A DNA stretch of 11,840 bases from positions 1 to 11,840 of the forward strand of contig JAFZUH010000260.1 in the NCBI GenBank assembly GCA_017618435.1, written 5' to 3'. Position numbers and translations under genes: made by a program. How positions within the stretch are numbered: position 1 is the stretch's first letter; every line of letters starts with the position of its first letter. Source of the stretch: Bacteroidales bacterium (GTDB taxonomy: Bacteria; Bacteroidota; Bacteroidia; Bacteroidales; WCHB1-69). The notes below the pieces were generated by a model. It ran no database searches. It had not been told where the DNA came from and was given only the letters and a program-made list of their open reading frames with translations. This document shows positions 9,001 to 11,840 of the stretch, piece after piece.

Positions 9001-11694
9001 GAAAGTATTGCCTATAATGGTAATTCTTGCTGTAACATCTGCCAAATCAGCAGGCGCAGTTCCATGTGCCCTTATAAGATAAGCACCGCCATAACCATCA
9101 TTAAAAGTATTGTTTACTATACGTATATCTCCCATACCCGTACTTTCGGAATAAATAGCAGAACCTGTAGTTTTAGTTGCCGAAGCACTCATATTAAACA
9201 CACAGCCACTAATATCCACATTTGCACAAGCAGATTTAACATAAACACCTCTTATTGTCGCTCCAGACGAAGCATTAATAGTAATATCTTTAAGAGTAAC
9301 ATTATAATTGCCTCCCAATACAAAGACATTGGTTGCCGTATGGGCAAAAGTTACATCAGCGGCATTGCCCGTTTTGGAGGTGATGATCAAGGCATCTTCA
9401 TCGGTCAGCACGCCGCTTAGGGCAGACAAGTCCATGATACCGCTGTAGGTACCCGATTCAAAATTCAATTTGAAAATACCATGAACTGCTACACCGTAAC
9501 GTTGCAAATCTTGAGAAAAAGCACTGAATGTGCTGTAGTCCGCCGAGTCAGAAGCCCCTATGGTATATACCCCTGCCGACAAACCCTCACCGGCATAAAC
9601 GGTAATTGTTATCGTGTCATCATCATTTATAGGGTCCGTTTGTCCGTTGGGTTTCTCCACCCAAACTTTTATTTTGTTTTCCCCTTTTGACAGATATACG
9701 GCATCTATATTCACCGTATCAATAAAATCCTGCAACAGATTGCCGGTATAGTTGTAAGAAACAGGCGTACCTCCGTTGATGGAATAAGTGATGGCACAGT
9801 TCAAATTATTGGAACCCGTATTTCTAATCTGCACCGTCAACGGATTGGAGGCTTGCGACACTTTTGCCCCATTTTTTAGAGAGATAATATCTTCCAAGGC
9901 AACAGAATTGGGCAACCAGTTGTTGTCCATTTTCAGTCTGGCTACAGGTCTGCCTCGTTTGGCTCCTGATGATATATCCACACCTGCATCATCGTCATCG
10001 GCAAATGCTCCGGAAGCCAAATTAGCGGCTGCCGCATGAGATTGGTACCAATTTGTTTCCTTATAATTACTGCCAATACTTGAGGTTACCGCTTGATTGT
10101 AATACACCAAAACACCTTTGCCTGTGGGTATATCAAGCGGGCTGGACAAGGCTATGTCAAACCATTCCCCTTTTTGCATAGACGGCAAAGAACCCGACCA
10201 AACCAAAGTGGCACCGTCTGCAACAGGGTCATGGTATTTATTGTCTTCCGCACTCAAATCTTCCATGTCAACCACTTTCATATAACAACTCTGATTGGCA
10301 TAAGTATACGGGAAATCATCCGCAATACGGAATGCAATATTGTACAAGGTTTTGCCACCCACCTCATTGGCCCGATACAGCATTCTTGACCATGAATAGT
10401 AATAATTTGTATTCATGGGTGTTACGTTTGTTTCTTTTGTAGTATTGGTATCCCCAATATACAAGTAATCTCTATCGGAATTAATATAACTTGTCTTACT
10501 AATCGTAATAGGCACGCTTAAATAATCCACAGTTGTTACCCGATAGTCCAAGGTGGAACCGAAAGGTATATTGGGACAAGTTACAGTCCATATACCGCCC
10601 CCGTTGTCTGTCATCGCCAAGGTGTTGTCCGCCCCGCCGGAAACAGAATAGACAAAATTCATAGATGAAATGGTTTTATCTCCCAATGAAGTTGCCTTTA
10701 TCTTTATATCAAAAGGACCTGTCGTATAGACAGTATCGGGAATATATTCTCTCCAGTCCAAGATAATATCATTTGTTCCCATTACTATAGCCGTCAGGGT
10801 ATCTTTGGGTGTTGAGGTTGCCGTTCCATTAATACTGTTTACCCAAACTTTAATGGTATCCATAGCATTGGTTTTAGGAGTATAAGAACCAATACTGCAT
10901 ACACCCGCTACCCCTGAAGCAATGGAACCAGACCATGCTATACTATTGGATTTAAGCACACCGTTGAGTTTCCAGCCCAATACGGCAGAAGTAATTGCAG
11001 AACCGGTCGCATTGAACAGATTCAATCCAAAACTCTGTGTTGCCAGCGGAACAATATAACCTATATCCAAAATCGGCAAAAGCGTAAATCTTGTAGTCGG
11101 TCTATAATCGCTTTCTGAACCTGTTGAAGGAAGCTCGCCGTCACTCTGGTTGCAATAAGGGATTAAATCACTTGAAACAGTATGGGCATACCAAAAATCA
11201 CCACTATTGGAATAAGCTCCCGCCTGATTGTCCACATAAACCAACAGACCGTAACCTTCGGGTACATAAAACGAATTTGTCAAAGTAATATCCGCCCACT
11301 CGCCTGCAGCCACCGCAGGAACCGTACCCGACCAAACCGCAGTAGCCCCATCGCTTGCAGGATCTATATAGTTAGTATTTGCATAGATGTCGGACATCGC
11401 AGTGGCTGTTGTCAATTTAAAATAAATGGACACATTATCCGTTGCTTTGGTAATGGCATCTTTGCTTCTCCATGCAATATGTGTAACGGTTCTTGTTGTA
11501 CCCTCAAAAGGCAATTCTGAAGCCAGATACAATGTCCTTGACCACCCATATTTACAGTACGGGTGAAAAGGTCCGTTTCCAACTGTTGTGCTGGCATCGG
11601 TTGAATCACCCACACAATAATGGGAATAAATCTGTGCCTTACCCCATTGTAACAAAACCAATAAACTGCAAAATAACAATATCGACTTTTTCAT
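1..11694 (-). CDS. Giant secreted beta-helix repeat protein, Pmp-like adhesin (3' end outside window)
   Basis: One frame stays open for 3898 codons, from ATG at 11694 to the edge of the window; no in-frame TAA, TAG or TGA occurs. The start is firm: the same frame has a stop 16 codons upstream (11740-11742) and no other start between. The visible part would be roughly 390-400 kDa. It opens with a signal peptide, then two copies of a surface domain separated by Ig-like linkers, a first beta-helix, and a second helix of about 90 rungs of the type NNTA-x-NGGGIY-x-GT. These rungs resemble the GGA[ILV] and FxxN motifs of chlamydial Pmp proteins. Composition is dominated by Gly, Asn, Thr, Ser and Ala with little charge, as usual for extracellular fibres. 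No catalytic motif was recognised. In Bacteroidota such proteins usually end in a type IX secretion sorting domain; that end is not visible, so export route is inference. Function as adhesin or surface fibre is also inference. Confidence 0.95.
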   Translation of the reverse strand, partial: MKKSILLFCSLLVLLQWGKAQIYSHYCVGDSTDASTTVGNGPFHPYCKYGWSRTLYLASELPFEGTTRTVTHIAWRSKDAITKATDNVSIYFKLTTATAMSDIYANTNYIDPASDGATAVWSGTVPAVAAGEWADITLTNSFYVPEGYGLLVYVDNQAGAYSNSGDFWYAHTVSSDLIPYCNQSDGELPSTGSESDYRPTTRFTLLPILDIGYIVPLATQSFGLNLFNATGSAITSAVLGWKLNGVLKSNSIAWSGSIASGVAGVCSIGSYTPKTNAMDTIKVWVNSINGTATSTPKDTLTAIVMGTNDIILDWREYIPDTVYTTGPFDIKIKATSLGDKTISSMNFVYSVSGGADNTLAMTDNGGGIWTVTCPNIPFGSTLDYRVTTVDYLSVPITISKTSYINSDRDYLYIGDTNTTKETNVTPMNTNYYYSWSRMLYRANEVGGKTLYNIAFRIADDFPYTYANQSCYMKVVDMEDLSAEDNKYHDPVADGATLVWSGSLPSMQKGEWFDIALSSPLDIPTGKGVLVYYNQAVTSSIGSNYKETNWYQSHAAAANLASGAFADDDDAGVDISSGAKRGRPVARLKMDNNWLPNSVALEDIISLKNGAKVSQASNPLTVQIRNTGSNNLNCAITYSINGGTPVSYNYTGNLLQDFIDTVNIDAVYLSKGENKIKVWVEKPNGQTDPINDDDTITITVYAGEGLSAGVYTIGASDSADYSTFSAFSQDLQRYGVAVHGIFKLNFESGTYSGIMDLSALSGVLTDEDALIITSKTGNAADVTFAHTATNVFVLGGNYNVTLKDITINASSGATIRGVYVKSACANVDISGCVFNMSASATKTTGSAIYSESTGMGDIRIVNNTFNDGYGGAYLIRAHGTAPADLADVTARITIIGNTFNRFRYYGVYLTYSCVDWIADNVFTSASAALEQYAIRFNYNRIDSGVVYNKVLFQNTKAAYGIYSSYANTSAMGTSTPALVANNEIRKLSGAGNSYGIYHNYGNNNYFHNTIYMASTAFNYGLYINYSTASMGNIKNNIFATQGTGAGTVRNWPIYGSTAAKIKNFTLAYNDYYGKDTIGYAGAAKTTISAWNTTVTTDANSVSTDPGFANISTDGALSSYSVAALQAPNVGVSADINGMPRGTNSSMGAYAASPSGIISDGTTTYTDLASAINACNTAGTGGSPYTLTVRGNATLGTTATIDKNIVINVKSSSPGIQRTITRSATAGYINVTTGTLNLSDMIFDGAKGSYTASNAMLKIASNVTMNNCVIRKCKSSGNGGAIYISAGTLDFDDVSSTIGGTYDDKNEAVNGGGLYVAGGTVNFNTAPDISYNTATTAGGAIYINSGTVNIDTAMGLFYNKAANGGGIAINGGNVIADAPVSISGDTASGNGGGLYVTGGTITCNSALSVSSNYGNVGGGIFASSGTLNLYDGATVAKNYSVTYGAGIKSSTGTIKIGADADHPADLLVYENIAKTYGGGILKDSTGTFVCYGKIKILDNVAQGNYGSAGIRLTSGTITCYDDMEISGNRATYTDGGVDNGYAGAITIAGGTLTCNSNLTMSNNTAVNRGGAVYTTTGTLNCSGTLLLSSNSCSTRGGAWFSTGNFTLNNSGEIIVTNNTAGTNGGGFYVDGATLTLKNATFINNEATNNGGAIYVASGTLTFNTTASTIGGNAVNKNTAANGAGLYVGGGTVNFTVIPNISYNVASGNGGGIFTAANLTLPSTMTLSHNTAGNGGGLYVNAGTTTLTNNTFTLDSATNGGAIYINGGTLTFSTTASTIGGSSANKNTATNGAGLYVGGGTVNFNITTNITYNEATVGNGGGVCIAGGAVNTTKPVNVSNNSADNGGGMAMTGGTLAVNNTTTTDSLKIYNNTATTNGGGLYIAGATINNTYPRMTVYNNTAANGGGICANTGINTITNLGMVRNNTATIDAGASGGGGILNIGTTDITGNAVIKANTARRGGGIYTKTGSLSLGAATIADNTNSILYGGGVYMRNGSIVLDGTIVQGNSSIATDQWGGGGIYIHSGTATIKGITATSNTTSANGGAVYVNGGTLTFSTTASTIGGSSANKNTALNGAGLYVAGGTVNFTVAPNITYNEASGNGGGVTVAGGTLSVPVLTTVSNNQANYGGGMALTGGTLTVTGTDTAAGLRLTANTTVKKDGEGSCGGGLFYANGTITDNSKPNIVINKNTAFQGGGIYCEVSASGAKTLGNIGMIWGNTASDRGGGIYYKGNNSSDATTLSNAITIKNNTADTMGGGVYVEANPLTFAGAVEINNNTTTKTTAAARLELGGAGICNLGTVNFTGSSVQIHHNTTSGHGGGIFNYGGTINCTGGNLEVTNNNTRTTTTTSSYRYYGRGGGIYDTLGTITVGASGNAKNLVVMNNKATTGGGIQISNDATITCWGDITVKDDTVTSYGGGIHNSGGTIDCKGTCSIDDNGARNVGAGIYNLANTTNYKGNMEVVNNYGGNNGGGIYNNGTANFSNGTLTVNNNHGSYGGGMYNNGTVNCSNNATVNNNYGTYGGGIYNNGPANYGSTLTVNNNSGTYGGGIYNNGVAMTINGVTTIKNNTARTNPGGGVYNTGAAAVFTCKDSADISYNTSASTGGGIYTTTSGSQVILEGGASINHNTATSGGGIKVDNAGSIVTVGKDGTPKNLYVNFDTARTSYGGGISNIGIFTVYGNLTATNDTAATTGGGIYNTKTFSVTGNAIIDTNNTGNNGGGIYNEKTTTIEGTCHIRKNKSGSSGGGIYNSSAVTIQGAGTISYNQCTIDGGGIFNSSAVTIQGVSTISNNQCGQRGGGIFNSSTLTLQSASTISYNQSDSLGGGLYTNKSFICNGNLTVSNNVSVDRGGGIYKSGTGANAFTCDGNLVVSDNVVDTLGGGMYKTGPMTCNGNMTLSGNSAAKGGGFYGYGDVTMGANKTITISNNHASIYGGGIYTSATSTVTNFGTSDVPTTIIIDNNTAGRGGGFYHHTYTVYFYGPTTFSNNVADTTGGGWHNESGTVYCKGLLTVNNNTAATRGGGIFTEGSTINIDGGSDIKNNTATGGNGGGIYLYKNEEKGTTGTVTFSAGTNTIGGASSSAKNTAANGAGIYVDGGTVNFNAVSNVTYNEATTLGGGIAINAGTVNVAKTVDVANNSAVNGGGLALTGGKLVVKCTTSTDSLKIHDHTITGNGGGVYISDASISNTYPRMTVYKNTAANGGGIFATGADTISNLGMVRNNTATSTSSTSGGGGILNEGTTSITNTAVIKENIAQRGGGIYTKTGSLSLGAATITANTGSVIYGGGIYLRGGSLSLAGTTVTANESSDKGGGIYVYDGTLTFATTASTIGNSGNANRSVDGAGLYIQGGTVTCAVAPTVSYNVASGDGGGIYYNKGTLTLTAAPTVAYNEATGNGGGIYWNRNTTLSIADGKIAVNNNKAANGGGIYHNAGTLTINAVNINNNYITNGGAGGGIYKTSDATLTLNGTTLAGNYETHTGDYGSGSGAGVYVEGGTATLTGCTISGSHGTYSGGGLCVNDGTVGVVNTTIKTSSNVYSGGGIYIGGGTLNFSTTKSTIGGASSSDKNEAYEGGGLYVAGGTVNFDVAPDIKYNEAYDGAGLHVYGGTVNFKVAQTISNNTASGNGGGMYYYAGTLGFTGALTLQNNTAGYGGGLYTDGTISIPNGKLTLTGNTATSNGGGLYVKTGTTTLNGTTIKQNTATGNGGGVYVTGGGLTFATAASTIGGSGNDNRALNGGGLYVNGGAVTFTVAPTVSYNKATGDGGGIYLGSGAGTITFTQNPTVGYNVATGNGGGIYTAKTISPASGFTLSNNKAGNGGGIYVNAGTTTLVNATFAKDTATSNGGAVYLNGGGLTFNTTASTIGGSADNKNTAVNGAGIYVNAGTVTFTKGATVSYNNASGYGGGL
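1801..2490 (-). repeat. Segmental duplication, copy B (690 bp)
   Basis: This is the partner of 5686-6375. It opens with its own STIGG-like module (NTIGGASSSAKNTA) and continues through the same series of rungs. Similarity weakens after the GGSLSLAGTT rung but a STIGG module follows in both copies, so the duplicated tract may have been longer, with a later deletion of one rung in copy B. Confidence 0.85.
3247..3480 (-). repeat. Tandem array, three units of 78 bp
   Basis: The plus-strand string TTGATTGTAACTGATTGTAC and variants begin at 3247, 3325 and 3403, exactly 78 bp apart. Each unit encodes 26 residues of the form NQCxxxGGGIFNSSAVTIQG-x-x-TISY. The second and third units are the closest pair (both have AACTGCAGACGAATTA). 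The first unit contains the run of eight C at its junction with the second. Confidence 0.85.
3305..3312. repeat. Run of eight C (eight G on the coding strand)
   Basis: Here the Gly-Gly-Gly of a rung is encoded by GGG GGG GGC after a CGA codon. Most other rungs use GGC, GGT or GGA mixes, and no other run of C beyond about five was seen. The frame is open with eight residues; a change of one base would shift the reading frame and truncate the protein after residue about 2795. Confidence 0.9.
4040..4340 (-). repeat. Tandem array, four units of 75-78 bp
   Basis: Units begin with CCGTTATT or CCGTTGTT on the plus strand at 4040, 4115, 4190 and 4268, so the periods are 75, 75 and 78 bp. Each encodes one rung of the form NNNxGxYGGGIYNNGxAN. 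The first three are close at DNA level, sharing ATTATTATT and AACAGTA blocks; the fourth has drifted. The close match suggests recent expansion by slippage or unequal crossing over, always in whole codons. Confidence 0.8.
5686..6375 (-). repeat. Segmental duplication, copy A (690 bp)
   Basis: This segment matches 1801-2490 rung for rung at an offset of about 3.9 kb. Shared runs include TDSLKI, NTYPRMTVY, NLGMVRNNTAT, SGGGGILN and RGGGIYTKTGSLSLGAATI. Only two one-codon length differences were seen, and they cancel out, so the copies have nearly the same length. At DNA level both carry GCCGTATTGTTGCGTACCAT and CCTGTTTTGGTATAAATACC. Confidence 0.85.
7891..8250 (-). other. Lead-in to the second helix (residues about 1149-1268)
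   Basis: After the closing motif of helix 1 the sequence reads IISDGTTTYTDLASAINACN, then a GSPYTLTVRGNATLG strand, TIDKNIVINV, and first rungs without the GGG motif (GYINVTTGTLNLSDMIFDGA, MLKIASNVTMNNCVIRKC). A helix-like stretch with DLASAI before the first strand is a typical N-terminal cap of parallel beta-helices. It marks the start of a new helix rather than a continuation of the first. Confidence 0.55.
8251..9600 (-). other. First right-handed beta-helix domain (residues about 699-1148)
   Basis: The entry motif AGVYTIG (707 onward), followed by a DYSTFSAFSQDLQRYGVAV segment and ESGTYSG, is the usual opening of parallel beta-helix domains in Bacteroidota surface proteins. Rungs then show the PbH1 style, for example VFVLGGNYNVTLKDITI, ITIIGNTFNRFRYYGVYL, FHNTIYMASTAFNYGLYI and GNIKNNIFAT. 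The end DINGMPR (1133-1139) followed by MGAY is the standard closing motif of this family. It is the kind of fold used by NosD-like and pectate-lyase-like helices, but I see no lyase active-site pattern, so a binding or structural role is more likely. Its codons are visibly AT-richer than those of the second helix. Confidence 0.75.
9601..9924 (-). other. Ig/CARDB-like linker (residues about 591-698)
   Basis: The segment reads as a beta-sandwich linker: NPLTVQIRNTGSNNLNCAIT, a YSINGG strand, and closing strands KGENKIKVWVEKPNG and DDDTITITVY. The statement-of-difference pattern (xVxIxNxGxxxL...YxING) is typical of CARDB-like modules in secreted bacterial proteins. It echoes the linker after copy 1 (both have an IKVWV strand), so the surface domain plus linker may have been duplicated as a unit. 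Confidence 0.55.
9925..10482 (-). other. Surface domain, copy 2 (residues about 405-590)
   Basis: This is the second copy of the domain at 11080-11631, with the same three Trp landmarks (435, 499, 511). The sequence is clearly diverged, and it lacks six residues between the first and second Trp. It ends with RGRPVARLKMDNNW, which corresponds to the YRPTTRFTLL end of copy 1. An acidic run of four Asp lies just before the end (ADDDDAG), which could be a metal or loop site; that is speculative. Confidence 0.7.
10483..11079 (-). other. Ig-like linker region (residues about 206-404)
   Basis: Two beta-rich segments are visible. The first (from LDIGYIVPLATQSFGLNLFN) has the look of a CARDB-like module about imbalance or gain in speech-like strands, with a WSG strand and a closing DTIKVWVN strand. 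The second (from NDIILDWREYIPDTVYTTG) follows a pattern common in secreted Bacteroidota proteins: pFDIKIKATSLGDKTISS, a YSVSGG strand, an M-x-DNGGGIW turn, IPFGSTLDYRV. These are probably Ig or fibronectin-like spacers that hold the two surface domains apart. Boundaries are approximate. Confidence 0.55.
11080..11631 (-). other. Surface domain, copy 1 (residues about 22-205)
   Basis: This domain and the one at 9925-10482 are copies of each other. Shared landmarks in order are W-S-R-x-L-Y (Trp51 here, Trp435 there), DPxxDGATxVWSG (Trp121 and Trp499), GEWxDI (Trp133 and Trp511), and a G-x-LVY strand after it. The spacing from the second to the third Trp is 12 residues in both. The pattern matches a beta-sandwich module often seen in type IX secretion cargo of Bacteroidota, with the form YxxSxxQxIYxxxEI followed by a strand reading Gxxxxxlxxpf. 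I cannot name a Pfam entry with certainty. Binding to host or matrix components is possible but not shown. Confidence 0.7.
11635..11694 (-). other. Signal peptide, residues 1-20
   Basis: The N-terminus has two lysines at positions 2-3, a hydrophobic core (ILLFCSLLVLL), and ends GKA before Gln21. This fits a Sec signal peptidase I site after Ala20. A Gln directly after the cleavage site is common in exported Bacteroidota proteins. Cys9 sits inside the hydrophobic core without a lipobox before it, so a lipoprotein is unlikely. Confidence 0.85.
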
Positions 11695-11747
11695 ATCTGT
11701 ATATATTTTATATTTATAATCGTGAAATTTTTCTGTGATTTACAATA

Positions 11748-11760
11748 TCCCTAAAAGGGA
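11748..11760. repeat. Short inverted repeat TCCCT / AGGGA, 3-nt loop
   Basis: The arms at 11748-11752 and 11756-11760 match perfectly over five bases. On the coding strand this sits 54-66 bases before the ATG, so it could be in the mRNA leader if transcription starts upstream. Confidence 0.45.
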
Positions 11761-11776
11761 CAAACAAACGAATGCC

Positions 11777-11793
11777 CGACAAATAGGCTGTCG
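11777..11793. repeat. Short inverted repeat CGACA / TGTCG, 7-nt loop
   Basis: The arms at 11777-11781 and 11789-11793 match perfectly over five bases. The site lies between the two other inverted repeats of the leader. Alone it would be weak, but the row of three within 73 bp is unlikely to be accidental. Confidence 0.45.
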
Positions 11794-11798
11794 CCACA

Positions 11799-11820
11799 TA
11801 GGAAAAACAAGTTTTTCCTA
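11799..11820. repeat. Perfect 10-bp inverted repeat, 2-nt loop
   Basis: The arms TAGGAAAAAC and GTTTTTCCTA flank AA. There is no T-run directly after it on either strand, so it is not a standard terminator by itself, though it could end an upstream gene. It may equally be a protein-binding palindrome or part of an intergenic repeat element together with the two hairpins next to it. Confidence 0.8.
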
Positions 11821-11840
11821 CCATAAAAGGTATATAGATA

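Larger units (their letters stand above)
11695..11840 (-). promoter_or_regulatory. 5' leader and upstream region, no promoter resolved
   Basis: The 146 bp upstream of the start are mostly intergenic. The 40 bp before the ATG are very AT-rich and have no Shine-Dalgarno sequence, as is usual in Bacteroidota. I looked for the Bacteroidota -33 TTTG and -7 TAnnTTTG elements and found TTTG strings near 11766-11785 but no convincing -7 partner. The promoter may lie within the inverted-repeat zone or beyond the window. Confidence 0.5.

Noticed and set aside
8251..9600. Polysaccharide lyase or other enzyme activity for the first beta-helix
   Set aside because: The fold is shared with pectate lyases, but I see no clustered Asp, Arg or Lys pattern of such an active site; the rungs look structural.
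11799..11820. Rho-independent terminator
   Set aside because: The stem is AT-rich and is not followed by a run of T on either strand; the 2-nt loop is also too tight for a standard hairpin.
11714..11824. Small minus-strand open frame of 36 codons (begins MVGKTCFSYVATAYL) just before the gene
   Set aside because: It is made up almost wholly of the three inverted repeats, has no ribosome site and no recognised family. A leader peptide cannot be excluded, but the support is too weak to call a gene.

Overview
The window is filled by one very large gene on the minus strand. It starts with ATG at 11694 and runs without an in-frame stop to base 1, which is 3898 codons. Its 3' end lies outside the window. 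I read the frame codon by codon across every line and found no stop and no sign of a frameshift. Before the gene there is only a 146-bp leader with three inverted repeats. The many short open frames elsewhere, including those on the plus strand, are shadows of this one repetitive gene.

The product looks like a secreted or cell-surface giant of the Bacteroidota, probably an anaerobic, Bacteroidales-like organism. The reasons are a standard signal peptide with cleavage before Gln, a domain set familiar from type IX secretion cargo in that phylum, an AT-rich leader without a Shine-Dalgarno sequence, and moderate GC. The order from the N-terminus is: signal peptide (1-20); a beta-sandwich-like surface domain (about 22-205); Ig-like linkers (206-404); a second copy of the surface domain (405-590); another Ig-like linker (591-698); a classical right-handed beta-helix (699-1148); a lead-in (1149-1268); and then a huge second helix (1269 to at least 3898). 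The second helix is made of about 90 GGG[IVL]Y / NNTA rungs that resemble the chlamydial polymorphic membrane protein (Pmp) repeats.

The second helix is a mosaic. Nine copies of a 44-46 residue module beginning STIGG lie in its two flanks. A central stretch of about 2.9 kb (5385-2491) has none of these. It consists instead of short rungs, including two perfect-period tandem arrays (75-78 bp units) and rungs with a cysteine at the same place. A 690-bp segment is present twice, 3.9 kb apart. This points to growth of the gene by internal duplication. The likely role is an adhesin or extracellular fibre; no enzymatic motif was seen. The C-terminal anchoring or sorting domain that would settle the export route is not in the window.
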